Below, one piece after another: positions 1 through 8,809 of a stretch of 64,000 bases of DNA. Positions within the stretch are counted from its first letter, which is position 1. Each line of letters starts with the position of its first letter. This DNA is from an uncultured SAR116 cluster alpha proteobacterium. Its GTDB lineage: Bacteria; Pseudomonadota; Alphaproteobacteria; Puniceispirillales; Marisalimonadaceae. The position numbers and the translations under genes were made by a program. The notes under the pieces are model-generated. The model was not told the DNA's origin, searched no databases, and saw nothing but the letters and a program-made list of their open reading frames with translations. The stretch spans positions 1 to 64,000 of the forward strand of contig CACBDG010000001.1 in NCBI GenBank assembly GCA_902537945.1, given 5' to 3'.

Positions 1-395
1 AAGAAAACGTTCTTCGAGGACTTCATTTTCAAAGTGGTAACAATGCTCAAAGTAAGTTAGTGACTGTTCTAAAAGGTAAAATTCTTGATGTCATGGTTGA
101 TGTTCGTATTGGATCTAAAACTTTTGGTAAATGGACAAGCTATTATTTAGATGATAAAACAAATGAAAATATTTTTATGCCAGCAGGTTTTGCACATGGT
201 TTTCTCGCTTTACAAAATGAAACTGTAATTTCTTATAAGGTTGATCAACCGTATAATAAAGATAGTGAATGCTGTTTACTATGGAATGATAAAAATATTA
301 ATATTAATTGGCCTGTTACAGACCCATTGCTATCTTTAAAAGATCAAGAAGGACAAACTTTAGACTATCTTATGAAAGCAGATTTTTTAAAATGA
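1..395 (+). CDS. rfbC: dTDP-4-dehydrorhamnose 3,5-epimerase, 5' end cut by window edge
   Basis: RmlC-type cupin epimerase converting dTDP-4-keto-6-deoxyglucose to the L-rhamnose precursor in the cytoplasm. The frame is open from base 3 to a TGA and 130 codons are visible. It reads through VLRGLHFQ (the RGLH motif with the catalytic His), then AQSKLV, the GKILDV and GSKTFGKW strands, MPAGFAHGF, and a C-terminal LKDQEG segment matching the catalytic Asp region. The GTG at base 60 is internal, because the homology continues upstream of it. Roughly 45 N-terminal residues lie off the left edge. Its stop overlaps the gmhA start (ATGA). The matching reductase rfbD is nearby on the other strand; rfbA and rfbB are not in the window. 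Confidence 0.93.
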   Translation, partial: ENVLRGLHFQSGNNAQSKLVTVLKGKILDVMVDVRIGSKTFGKWTSYYLDDKTNENIFMPAGFAHGFLALQNETVISYKVDQPYNKDSECCLLWNDKNININWPVTDPLLSLKDQEGQTLDYLMKADFLK

Positions 396-994
396 CTAAA
401 CATTTAAAACAAGCTTTATTAGATTCAATAAAAGTTAAGAAATTATTATTAGATAAGATTTTCTTAGATCAAATTAAAATTATGGGAGATGAAATTACTA
501 GCTGTATAGAAAGTGGTAATAAGATCATGCTTTGTGGTAATGGGGGGTCCGCAGCAGATGCACAACATCTTGCCGCTGAAATGTTAGTAAGATTAAGACC
601 GAATATTAACAGACAGGCTATTCCTGCAATTTCGATGACCCAAGATGTATCTACTATAACAGCTTGTGGAAATGATTTTGGTTTTGATCATTTATTTGAA
701 AGAAATTTATTAGCTCTTGGGAAAAAAGGCGATATAATAGTCTGTATTAGTACTTCTGGAATGTCAAAAAATGTTGAACTAGCGGCTATTGCTGCAAAAC
801 AAAAAGGAATTACAAGTTTTGGTTTTTTAGGAAGTGAGGGTGGAATTTTAAAAAATATATGTGATTTATCTATCATTGTGCCAAGTAACAATACAGCTAG
901 AATTCAAGAATGTCATATTACTATAGGACATGCATTAGTTGAATATGTTGAAGATAATTTAATATCTAAGGGGTTCATTAATTTAAATAATTAA
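392..994 (+). CDS. gmhA: Phosphoheptose (sedoheptulose-7-phosphate) isomerase, SIS family
   Basis: GmhA-type isomerase that makes D-glycero-manno-heptose 7-phosphate, the first step of ADP-heptose synthesis for LPS core. The 200-residue product has a helical N-terminus, a GNGGSAADAQHLAAE loop at about residues 49-63 (substrate binding, catalytic Glu region), STSGMSKN as the second SIS phosphate loop, and a C-terminal QECHxxxxH stretch. I chose the ATG that overlaps the rfbC stop; a longer frame upstream would run through rfbC. The later heptose genes hldA, hldD and hldC lie 16 kb away on the minus strand. A SIS enzyme next to a NeuB-like gene could instead act on another ketose phosphate, so the exact substrate is less sure than the family. 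Confidence 0.88.
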   Translation: MTKHLKQALLDSIKVKKLLLDKIFLDQIKIMGDEITSCIESGNKIMLCGNGGSAADAQHLAAEMLVRLRPNINRQAIPAISMTQDVSTITACGNDFGFDHLFERNLLALGKKGDIIVCISTSGMSKNVELAAIAAKQKGITSFGFLGSEGGILKNICDLSIIVPSNNTARIQECHITIGHALVEYVEDNLISKGFINLNN

Positions 995-1030
995 CATATT
1001 TGCTAATATATAAAAAAATAAGGATATAAA

Positions 1031-1861
1031 ATGTCAGTTAAAATTATTTCAGAAATTGGTATTAATCATAATGGTGATATGAAAATCGTAAAAAAATTAA
1101 TCGATATATCTTCAGAAGCAGGATGTGATGCTGTTAAATTTCAAAAAAGAACTATTAATGCAGTTTATTCAGAAGAGATACTTAACTCAAAAAGAGATAG
1201 TCCTTGGGGTGTCACACAAAGAGAACAAAAAGAAGGTTTAGAATTAACTTATGAAGATTATTTAGAAATAGATAGTTATTGTAAATCAAAAAATATTAAT
1301 TGGTTTGCATCTGCATGGGATGTAGAAAGTCAAAAATTTCTTAAGAAATTTGATTGTAAGTATAACAAAATTGCCTCAGCAATGATTGTTGATAAAAATT
1401 TCTTAAAGCAAGTTGCTCAAGAAAAAAAATATACTTTTATATCCACTGGTATGTCTACAATGGATCAAATAAGAAAAGCAGTGGATATTTTCAGAGATGA
1501 AAGTTGTGATTTTGAACTTATGCATACTGTCTCCACGTACCCTATGCCTGACAGTGATGCAAATCTGCTTTGTATTCCGATGTTAAAAAAACAATTTGGA
1601 TGTAATGTGGGATATAGTGGTCATGAGACAGGTTTATCAATTAGTTATGCTGCTGTCGCATTAGGAGCTTCGTCTATAGAACGACACATCACTATAGATC
1701 GAGCAATGTATGGTTCTGACCAAGCGGCGTCAATAGAGCCTCATGGTTTAAGGCAGCTAGTAGGAGCTATTAGAAAAATTGAAAAAGCCTTAGGCGATGG
1801 AATTAAAAAAATTACTCCAGAAGAAAAAGAAGTCGCTAAAAAATTAAGAGCGCATTTATAG
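1031..1861 (+). CDS. NeuB-family nonulosonate synthase lacking the C-terminal SAF domain
   Basis: NeuB enzymes condense phosphoenolpyruvate with a hexosamine-type sugar to give a nine-carbon sialic-like acid. The 276-residue protein starts with the family strand ISEIGINHNGD and has AVKFQKR, a TGMST phosphate-binding loop, HTVSTYPMP, GYSGHE and a late SIERHIT motif, so the TIM barrel looks complete. It stops shortly after the barrel with a charged helix. The antifreeze-like SAF domain that normally caps the active site of the partner subunit is missing. An AGGA sits 6 nt before the ATG. It lies between gmhA and a TIM-barrel isomerase in the same direction. The substrate is unknown; a second NeuB with SAF is fused to a flavoprotein further on. 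Confidence 0.85.
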   Translation: MSVKIISEIGINHNGDMKIVKKLIDISSEAGCDAVKFQKRTINAVYSEEILNSKRDSPWGVTQREQKEGLELTYEDYLEIDSYCKSKNINWFASAWDVESQKFLKKFDCKYNKIASAMIVDKNFLKQVAQEKKYTFISTGMSTMDQIRKAVDIFRDESCDFELMHTVSTYPMPDSDANLLCIPMLKKQFGCNVGYSGHETGLSISYAAVALGASSIERHITIDRAMYGSDQAASIEPHGLRQLVGAIRKIEKALGDGIKKITPEEKEVAKKLRAHL

Positions 1862-1871
1862 AATTAATCAA

Positions 1872-2717
1872 ATGAAAAATTTATTTGGAATTATGCAAGG
1901 TAGGTTATTACCAAAATATAAAGGTAACTATCAAGCTCATCCAGTAGGTTATTGGAGCAAAGAGTTTAGTCTTGCTAGAGAATTTGGATTTGATTGTATT
2001 GAATTTATATTAGATTACGATCAAAATCAAAAAAACCCTCTTCTTTCTGAATCAGGACTAGAAAAAATTCAATACCATTCAAATAAATCAAAAATTTTAA
2101 TTAAATCTGTCTGTGCAGATTATTTTATGAAATCCCCTATATTTATTGACGAAAAATCTATTAAAAGAAAAAATTTTTTTGTTTTAAAAAAATTAATTAA
2201 AAATTGTCAAACTATAGGTGTAAAAGATATTGTCATACCTCTAGTTGATAACTCATCATTATTAAATTGTAAGAAAAAGAAACAATCTGCTAAAAAGTTT
2301 CTTAACGAAATAACTGATGAAATTAATTTAGATGTAAATATTTGTCTAGAAACTGATTTGCCACCTAGAGATTTTTATGAATTTGTTAATAGTATAAATA
2401 AACCTCAAATTAAAATAAATTATGATACAGGCAACAGTGCTTCATTGGGTTATAACTTCGTTGAAGAATTAGATTTATATGGTCATTTAGTAACAAATAT
2501 ACATATTAAAGACAGGAGATTTAAAGGCGGGTCGGTAAAATTAGGTTCAGGTGATTGTAATTTTGAAAATTTTTTTAAATATTTATCTACAAGAAATTTC
2601 GATGGAATTTTTATATTGCAGGCTTTTCGAGACAATGACGCGATCAAATCCTTAAAACCACAATATAACTTTATAAGAGAATGTATTAAAAAAAATTTTT
2701 TTAATTTGGAATGTTAA
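1872..2717 (+). CDS. Xylose-isomerase-like TIM-barrel sugar isomerase/epimerase
   Basis: The 281-residue protein fits the AP-endonuclease-2/xylose isomerase-like fold that includes sugar phosphate isomerases and epimerases. It begins GIMQGRLLPKYKG and has a barrel pattern with FDCIEFILD early, DIVIPLVDNS midway, a metal-site-like ICLETDLPP, the NYDTGNSAS strand, and NIHIKDRR near residue 210. The Glu, Asp, His and Asp of these strands look like the usual metal ligands. It lies 10 nt after the NeuB-like gene and probably shares its transcript, so a role in preparing or modifying that enzyme's sugar is reasonable but inferred. Its stop codon interlocks with that of convergent rfbD. No exact homologue is recognised. 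Confidence 0.72.
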   Translation: MKNLFGIMQGRLLPKYKGNYQAHPVGYWSKEFSLAREFGFDCIEFILDYDQNQKNPLLSESGLEKIQYHSNKSKILIKSVCADYFMKSPIFIDEKSIKRKNFFVLKKLIKNCQTIGVKDIVIPLVDNSSLLNCKKKKQSAKKFLNEITDEINLDVNICLETDLPPRDFYEFVNSINKPQIKINYDTGNSASLGYNFVEELDLYGHLVTNIHIKDRRFKGGSVKLGSGDCNFENFFKYLSTRNFDGIFILQAFRDNDAIKSLKPQYNFIRECIKKNFFNLEC

Positions 2718-3619
2718 TTATTAGTTTTTAATAAAATTTTTTTAATTACGGGTGTTATGTCGTCTTTCCAGAAAGGTAATTTTCTGCCGAGTATTTGTTC
2801 GACTTTAGTATGATCAAAAATAGAATTTTGTGGTCTTTTAACTTTTGAGTCATAATAATTGCTACTTATAGATTTTATATTCACATTCTTTGACGCACTC
2901 ATTATTTTAGCTGTATGAATAGCTATGTCAAACCATGAAATTTTACCCTTAGTACTCAGATGAAATATTTCTTTAGGATTCTTAATTTTATCTTTAGCTA
3001 AAATTTCCACGACTATCTGAGTTACTAATTCAGACGAAATTGGAGATCCTATTTGATCGTTTATTACGAACAGGTCTTCACCTTCATAAATTTTATTCAT
3101 AATAGTTTTTAAAAAATTTGTACCAAATTCTGACATCAGCCAGCTAATTCTAAAAATGAAAAAGTTACACTCACTTTTTAATATGTTTTTTTCTCCAAAT
3201 AATTTACTTTTACCATAAATATTTAATGGATTAGGTAAATCTGTCTCTCTGTATTTACCTAATTTAAAGCCATCAAAAATATAATCAGTTGAGAAATGGA
3301 TCAAAGTTGATTTATTTTTAAGTGCAGTTTTAGCAATTACAGTTAGTGCATTTCCATTGATTTTGTACGCATCATCTATATTATTTTCTGCTAAATTTAC
3401 ATTAGTGTAAGCTGAGACATTAAAAATAAGAGTAGGCTTAAATTCATTTATTATTGGAGGTATTGATTTTAAATTTAAAAAATCTACATCATCTTTACCT
3501 AATTGAAGAAAATTCTTGTGACTATTAAAACCAATTTTAAAAGATGTACCAAGTTGCCCCTTTTTACCAAAAATTAATATTTTATGGCCTTGTTTCAGTA
3601 ACATGTTAAAGTAATTCAT
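2714..3619 (-). CDS. rfbD: dTDP-4-dehydrorhamnose reductase
   Basis: RmlD-type extended SDR making dTDP-L-rhamnose from the RfbC product with NAD(P)H. The nucleotide-binding loop GKKGQLG is near residue 19, followed by VDFLN, NVSAYTNVNLAEN (the typical RmlD N-A-A-Y-T-x-V region with Ser in one place), STDYIFDG, and the YGKSK catalytic pair. The late segment RPQNSIFDHTK matches the RP-xNS-LD end of the family. Length 301 is normal. A second Met five codons in (start at 3604) is an equally good start. It is alone on the minus strand here, convergent with the isomerase and divergent from the GT9 gene, about 3 kb from rfbC. Confidence 0.9.
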   Translation of the reverse strand: MNYFNMLLKQGHKILIFGKKGQLGTSFKIGFNSHKNFLQLGKDDVDFLNLKSIPPIINEFKPTLIFNVSAYTNVNLAENNIDDAYKINGNALTVIAKTALKNKSTLIHFSTDYIFDGFKLGKYRETDLPNPLNIYGKSKLFGEKNILKSECNFFIFRISWLMSEFGTNFLKTIMNKIYEGEDLFVINDQIGSPISSELVTQIVVEILAKDKIKNPKEIFHLSTKGKISWFDIAIHTAKIMSASKNVNIKSISSNYYDSKVKRPQNSIFDHTKVEQILGRKLPFWKDDITPVIKKILLKTNN

Positions 3620-3705
3620 AGGATTTATTTCTTTATTCAGTTATAAACTCTTAAAATAATATATGTTATTTTATAAGATAAATCTTAAATAAGGGAACTT
3701 AAAGT

Positions 3706-4860
3706 TTGAATATTTTATTTTTTTTAAAAAAGAAGTTTCAAGGTTCTTTTATTGATAAATTTGTAAGATATACATTAAATTACTTTTCTCAATATTATTA
3801 TAAATCATCTAAAAAGATCAAAAGAATAGATAGTCAAAATCTAGTTTTTGTATGTTATGGTGGACTTGGTGATTGTGTGTTAATGTTGCCCCTTATAAAT
3901 GGATTATCTCTGAAGTATCCCGTTACCATATTCTTAGAAAAAAAATTCAAAGATTTGACATATCTATTAAATAAAAATGTCAAAGTGATAAATTATGAAA
4001 AACACAATATATTAAATGAACTTAAAATTTTTAGAAGTACTAACTTGGAATATGTTTTAATTCAACAAACACCAATTATGGAATTTATGTTATTTCATTT
4101 TTACTTAAAAAGACCACCAATAATTGGGTTTATATACAAACAGAACTTAGTTAGCTCAGAGGGTTTTGATTTAAAAGATTACAAAATGACATCTATTAAT
4201 AAAATCACTAAATATAAAAAATTATTGGATATTCTAGTACCTAATTCGTCAAAAAAAGCTCATAACTCTAAAAAAATTTACATAAAAAATAATTTTGTTA
4301 ATTTGAAGAGTAATTTTATTCCCAGAGTTAAGTATTTTTTATTAAGTCCAACTAAAAATCATAATTGGGAGATGGGATTTTTAGATTTTAAAGTTTATTC
4401 AAATTTTATCTCAAATGTTTATTTTAAATATAAATTAATCCCAGTAATTATTGGCACAAATGAAGATAATAGAATAATTAAAAAAATTATTGAAAATATT
4501 CCAAAAAAAATATTTTTTTATAATTTAGTTGGACAAACAAAAATTAAAGATATTTTTTCTCTTATTTTAAATGCTAAGTTTGTTGTTGCAAACGACAATG
4601 GTATTCACCATTTATCTAATTTTTTAAATATGCGGACATTGACATTGTATAACTTTTCTTCGAGTAAGGTGTATAATTGGTCAAACAAAAATTCACAATA
4701 CATATTTAATCCTAAGTTTGATTGCATGCCATGTATTGGTCATAATAATGGTCCTTTTGATAATTACCCATTTAAATGTCCTTGGAGTGTTAGGTGTAAA
4801 AATACCATTTCAGAGGATGTTATATTAAAAAAACTTGAAAAATATCATTGGATTAATTGA
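3706..4860 (+). CDS. Heptosyltransferase-like glycosyltransferase, family GT9
   Basis: GT-B enzyme of the WaaC/WaaF/WaaQ type that adds heptose or a similar sugar to LPS core. An early strand with a GGLGDCVLMLP loop (near residue 53) matches the GT9 N-terminal nucleotide-sugar domain. The C-terminal domain has VVANDNGIHHLSNFL, the usual GT9 acceptor/donor loop (more often SDSGPMHLA). It ends with CMPCIGHNN and a KCPWSVRC cysteine segment typical of GT9 tails. The start is TTG, with AGGGA about 9 nt upstream; no ATG fits. The 87-bp gap to rfbD would hold divergent promoters. It opens the long plus-strand cluster. Donor and acceptor cannot be told from sequence. Confidence 0.78.
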   Translation: MNILFFLKKKFQGSFIDKFVRYTLNYFSQYYYKSSKKIKRIDSQNLVFVCYGGLGDCVLMLPLINGLSLKYPVTIFLEKKFKDLTYLLNKNVKVINYEKHNILNELKIFRSTNLEYVLIQQTPIMEFMLFHFYLKRPPIIGFIYKQNLVSSEGFDLKDYKMTSINKITKYKKLLDILVPNSSKKAHNSKKIYIKNNFVNLKSNFIPRVKYFLLSPTKNHNWEMGFLDFKVYSNFISNVYFKYKLIPVIIGTNEDNRIIKKIIENIPKKIFFYNLVGQTKIKDIFSLILNAKFVVANDNGIHHLSNFLNMRTLTLYNFSSSKVYNWSNKNSQYIFNPKFDCMPCIGHNNGPFDNYPFKCPWSVRCKNTISEDVILKKLEKYHWIN

Positions 4861-4889
4861 AAATTTAAAAAAATATTGTTGTAGATTAA

Positions 4890-6614
4890 ATGGCTTCTTT
4901 TTTAAAAATTTTATGGAACAATTTTTCTTTTAAAAGAAAAATTCAAGCAAGTGGTTTAGTATTATTTTCAATTATAACATCTATTTTTGAAGTGCTTACT
5001 GTTGGGTCCATATTTCATCTATTATCGTACATGACAAAAATTGAAAATAATACAAGGTTAGAATTCAATCAAAATTTTAGTCAATATTTAAATTTGGAAT
5101 ATCAATCAGACAATGTGTTTGTAATTTTTATATTTTTTCTAATCCTAGCTTGTGTATGCAGAATTTTTTTACTTTGGTTGATGTTAAGGTTTTCACATAC
5201 GATAGGTAATGATATGGGAACTTTAATGTTTCTAAAAATTTTAAAACAACCAATGGAATATCACTTTTCTTTAACTACAAGTGAGATTATAAGTGGGTTA
5301 ACTAAAAAAATACATATTTTAAGCTTAGAAATTGTTCACCCTATAATACTAGTCGGCACTAACACTGTAATTATATCAACTGTAATTTTCTATCTCATTT
5401 TTAGTACAGGTGTAGAAATAATCTTTGTTTTCGTGACCTTAATATCTTTATTTTATCTTTTTTGGATATTAACTAAATCCAAGATAATAAGAAATAGTCT
5501 CATAATATCCAAAAACTCAGATCTAGTTGTCAAGATAATCTCTGACACATTATCGGCGTATAAACTAATTTCAATGAAAGAGACCTATTCAATCTTCACA
5601 GATAAATTTGGTTCTATAAATAAAAAGCTTAAATTTGCGGAAGGAGACAATGTATTTCTATCACAGAGTGTAAGAATATGGTTAGAGTTATTCATTATAA
5701 TTTTTGGAACTATTTTCTGTATAGTTTCAATCAATTCTGGTGTTTTTTTTGAAATTATACCTTTATTAGGTGGTTTTGTTTTTGCTATTTATAGAATTAT
5801 ACCATTAGTTTTGAAAACTTACTCTGGTGTAGCAACCATTATGGGAGCAAGAGAGTCTTTTTTAGATATATTAAATTATTTAAATCTTGAAACTAAACAA
5901 AAATATAATTCCAAAAAATATATTTCTGTAAATTTTAAAAATAAAATTGAGATTCATAATTTAACTTACAAATATCCATCAAAAACATTTCCAAGTTTGA
6001 ATGACATAAATTGTACAATAAAAAAAGGGGAAATAACTGCTATTATAGGCACAACTGGTTCAGGAAAAACCACGTTATTATCATTAATAACAGGTTTAAT
6101 TAGTCCTTCAAAAGGAAAAGTGTTTATTGATCAAATACATCTAAATACAAATATGATAAAAAGTTGGCAAAAAGAAATTTCTTATGTTCCACAAGAGACC
6201 ATTGTTATTGACGGATCTATAATAGAAAACGTTTCTCTTATTCTAGATAAAAAAATTGACAAAAAAAAATTGATAGAAGTTCTTAAAATTACAAAATTGG
6301 AAAAATTCATTCCAAATATGGAATCAAAAGAAATAATGGGAGAAAGAGGCATTAAATTATCAGGAGGTGAAAGACAGAGAATTGGATTAGCTAGAGCTGT
6401 CTACGATGAAAAAAAAATAATTATTTTAGACGAACCATTTAGTGCTTTGGATAAAAGAACAGCAAACATTATCTTAAGAAATTTAAAAAATCTAAAAAAA
6501 TTTACAATATTAATTGTTACTCATGATAAGTTTGTTATCCCATTTTGTGATAAAATTATTACGTTGAATGATGGTAGTATAAATTACCAAGAAGAAAAAA
6601 AGAGCGGTAGATAA
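4890..6614 (+). CDS. ABC exporter, fused permease-ATPase (MsbA/PglK-like)
   Basis: A 574-residue half-transporter: about six membrane helices in the first 330 residues, then an ATPase domain. Visible motifs are Walker A GTTGSGKTT (about 387-395), signature LSGGERQR (about 490-497), Walker B IIILDEP just after 510, and the H-loop VTHDK. This layout is shared by lipid flippases such as MsbA and the oligosaccharide flippase PglK. Given the surrounding glycosyltransferases and nonulosonate genes, export of a lipid-linked saccharide is the most likely job, but the substrate is inferred from context only. The gene starts 29 nt after the GT9 gene and is followed 15 nt later by neuA, as part of one transcription unit. 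Confidence 0.85.
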   Translation: MASFLKILWNNFSFKRKIQASGLVLFSIITSIFEVLTVGSIFHLLSYMTKIENNTRLEFNQNFSQYLNLEYQSDNVFVIFIFFLILACVCRIFLLWLMLRFSHTIGNDMGTLMFLKILKQPMEYHFSLTTSEIISGLTKKIHILSLEIVHPIILVGTNTVIISTVIFYLIFSTGVEIIFVFVTLISLFYLFWILTKSKIIRNSLIISKNSDLVVKIISDTLSAYKLISMKETYSIFTDKFGSINKKLKFAEGDNVFLSQSVRIWLELFIIIFGTIFCIVSINSGVFFEIIPLLGGFVFAIYRIIPLVLKTYSGVATIMGARESFLDILNYLNLETKQKYNSKKYISVNFKNKIEIHNLTYKYPSKTFPSLNDINCTIKKGEITAIIGTTGSGKTTLLSLITGLISPSKGKVFIDQIHLNTNMIKSWQKEISYVPQETIVIDGSIIENVSLILDKKIDKKKLIEVLKITKLEKFIPNMESKEIMGERGIKLSGGERQRIGLARAVYDEKKIIILDEPFSALDKRTANIILRNLKNLKKFTILIVTHDKFVIPFCDKIITLNDGSINYQEEKKSGR

Positions 6615-6629
6615 ATTGTAAGGTAAATA

Positions 6630-7325
6630 ATGAAAAGTTTAGGTATAATTTTAGCTCGTGGTGGATCAAAAGGTATAAAAAACAAAAATTTAATAAATTT
6701 TTGTGGAAAGCCACTTCTAGAATGGACTATAAATCATTGTAGAAATTGTAAATATATTGAAGAAACATTTGTTAGTTCTGATTCTGAAGAAATTCTAGAT
6801 TTTTCTGTTTCCAAAGGAGTTAGAACGATTTTAAGACCTAATAATATTTCAGAGGATAGAAGCACATCTGAAAGTGGATGGTATCATGCTTTGGATTATG
6901 TTTATGAAAAATATGGATATTCACCAAAATTGGTAATTGCACCTCAAGTTACTTCACCAATAAGGAGCTTTTTTGATTTTGACAAAGCTATAGAAAAATT
7001 TGAAAGACAAAAACTTGATAGTTTATTATCAGTTAACATCATTAAAGATTTTTTTATTTGGAAAGAAAAAGATTCAAAATTTATTTCAGAAAATTATGAT
7101 TTTAATAATAGATCGAGAAGACAATTATTGGAAACAAAGTATCATGAAAATGGCTCTTTTTATATTTTCAAACCTAAAATTCTTAAAAACTATAAAAATA
7201 GATTAGGTGGAAAAATTGGATATTATATTATGGAAGATTATAAAAGTTCTCAAATTGATAATGTTGAAGATATAAAATTTTGTGAAATTATTATGCGTGG
7301 ATATGGTTTAGATGCAGATAAGTAA
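6630..7325 (+). CDS. neuA: Acylneuraminate (nonulosonate) cytidylyltransferase, copy 1
   Basis: CMP-sialate synthetase family, which charges a nonulosonic acid with CMP for transfer. The 231-residue protein opens with ILARGGSKGIKNKN, the I-x-A-R-x-G-S-K-x-x-x-x-K-N nucleotide loop, followed by FVSSDSEEI, LRPNNISED and the APQVTSPIR strand. NGSFYIF and a late DNVEDIKFCE match the family end. It resembles the short PtmB/LegF-type enzymes rather than the two-domain sialic acid forms. The SDR downstream begins 14 nt before its stop, so the two are likely translationally coupled. A second, clearly different copy lies at the end of this cluster, so two CMP-sugars may be made. Confidence 0.88.
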   Translation: MKSLGIILARGGSKGIKNKNLINFCGKPLLEWTINHCRNCKYIEETFVSSDSEEILDFSVSKGVRTILRPNNISEDRSTSESGWYHALDYVYEKYGYSPKLVIAPQVTSPIRSFFDFDKAIEKFERQKLDSLLSVNIIKDFFIWKEKDSKFISENYDFNNRSRRQLLETKYHENGSFYIFKPKILKNYKNRLGGKIGYYIMEDYKSSQIDNVEDIKFCEIIMRGYGLDADK

Positions 7326-8052
7326 ATTATTTTCAATCGAAGGTAAAACTGTAATTATTACAGGATGTGGTTCAGGAATTGGCCTTGAAGTAGCGAAAGG
7401 TTTTATCTTAAATGGAGCAAATGTTATTGGTATTTCAAGAACAAAACCAATAGGCAATCTTCAATTTAAAAACTTTTTTGAAAGCGATCTTACTAATGAA
7501 AATGAAATTTCATTCATAGTGAATTTTTTGAAAGATAAAGGAATAATGGTAGATGTATTAATGAACATTGCAGGAATAAGTTTAAGTAGTTCTGAAAACA
7601 AAGATGAAATGATTAGGTTTGATAAAACTTTAAATATAAATCTGAAGGCAATGTACAATGTAATTAATCAATTTAGACCTCTATTAATTTCTGGCTCTTC
7701 TATTATTAATTTTTCAAGCATTGGTGGTCGTCTTGGTTTTCCTGATAATCCTTCATATTGTGCTAGTAAAGGTGGAGTTTTATCACTTTCAAAAGCTTTA
7801 GCCAATGATTTAGGCTCAAAAAATATTAGGATTAATTGTATAGTACCAGGGTATTTTCATACTAAAATGACAGCTGAGAGTTATTTTGACTCCGAAAAAA
7901 AAAGAATTAGAGAAAAAAGAACTATTTTAGGTAGGTGGGGAGAGTTAGATGAAATACTTGGTGCTTCAATATTTTTAGCCTCAAATGCATCATCTTACAT
8001 GACTGGTAGTGAAATAACAATTGATGGTGGTTGGAGTTCTAAAGGCTTATAA
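7312..8052 (+). CDS. Short-chain dehydrogenase/reductase, first of four in the cluster
   Basis: Classical 246-residue SDR. The cofactor loop is TGCGSGIG near residue 18, then DLTNE, a NIAGIS stretch (the N-x-A-G motif), the catalytic Ser in NFSSIGG, the YCASK pair (Y-x-x-x-K) near residue 150, and a C-terminal MTGSEITIDGGWSS. All catalytic residues are present, so an active NAD(P)-dependent sugar or keto-acid oxidoreductase is expected. It overlaps neuA by 14 nt and is followed at once by another SDR. No own ribosome site stands out, which fits coupling to neuA. Substrate unknown; a role in building or modifying the CMP-linked sugar is inferred from position. Confidence 0.82.
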   Translation: MQISKLFSIEGKTVIITGCGSGIGLEVAKGFILNGANVIGISRTKPIGNLQFKNFFESDLTNENEISFIVNFLKDKGIMVDVLMNIAGISLSSSENKDEMIRFDKTLNINLKAMYNVINQFRPLLISGSSIINFSSIGGRLGFPDNPSYCASKGGVLSLSKALANDLGSKNIRINCIVPGYFHTKMTAESYFDSEKKRIREKRTILGRWGELDEILGASIFLASNASSYMTGSEITIDGGWSSKGL

Positions 8053-8053
8053 A

Positions 8054-8809
8054 ATGAAAATTGATTTTAAAAATAAGCTTATATTAATTACTGGTTCAAC
8101 GCATGGTATTGGATTTTATATTGGTCAAACTTTACTGAATTTAGGTGCTAATGTTATTTTTAATTCAAGATCTGAAAATAAAAAGAATTTAAATGTATTA
8201 GGCAAAAATACTTACAAACATTTAATCGCAGATGTTTCGAATAAATCACAAGCAGAAAATTTACTAAAAACAATTAAAAAAGAATGTGGACTTTTAGATC
8301 ATATAGTTTGCAATGTTGGTAATGGTTCCTCAAAGGGTATGAAATTTGGTTCATTTCATGAAATTGATATGATGCTTAATAGAAATCTATTTCCCTCATC
8401 AAATATTGTATCTATTAGCCCAGATTATATGGTGAAGAAGGATGGAAGTATTGTATGTATATCTTCAATTTGTGGTATTGAAAATGTTGGTGCATCACCT
8501 GGTTATCAATTATCAAAAGCTGCTCTGAACATGTATGTAAAGTCAATTGCAAAATATTTGAATAATTATAAAATAAGAATAAATGCTGTAGCTCCTGGAA
8601 ACATCATGTTTGAAGGATCTGTTTGGGAAAAAAAAATTAAAAAAAACCAGAATGAAGTACTTGATATGTTGAAAAATCAAGTAATATTAAATAGATTTGG
8701 AACACCTCAAGAAATCACTAATTTTGTTGTTTTTCTTCTTTCTTCTTATTCTTCGTTTTCTACAGGTACAACGTTTGTAGTTGATGGTGGGCAAACAAAA
8801 GGTATTTAA
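8054..8809 (+). CDS. Short-chain dehydrogenase/reductase, second in the cluster
   Basis: A 251-residue SDR with the cofactor loop TGSTHGIG, the NVGNGSSKG segment in place of the usual N-N-A-G, ISSICG carrying the catalytic Ser, YQLSK as the Tyr-Lys pair, and the FSTGTTFVVDGGQ tail. I chose the ATG one base after the preceding stop; a longer frame starting inside that gene has no support. It abuts the next SDR with no spacer. The change of N-N-A-G to N-V-G-N is uncommon and may mark a subgroup. Pairwise it is distinct from its three neighbours, so this is not a recent duplication. The reaction is unknown. Confidence 0.8.
   Translation: MKIDFKNKLILITGSTHGIGFYIGQTLLNLGANVIFNSRSENKKNLNVLGKNTYKHLIADVSNKSQAENLLKTIKKECGLLDHIVCNVGNGSSKGMKFGSFHEIDMMLNRNLFPSSNIVSISPDYMVKKDGSIVCISSICGIENVGASPGYQLSKAALNMYVKSIAKYLNNYKIRINAVAPGNIMFEGSVWEKKIKKNQNEVLDMLKNQVILNRFGTPQEITNFVVFLLSSYSSFSTGTTFVVDGGQTKGI

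Noticed and set aside
3674-3687. Small inverted repeat TAAGAT/ATCTTA before the GT9 gene
   Set aside because: Two-base spacer, mostly A/T and expected by chance at this base composition.
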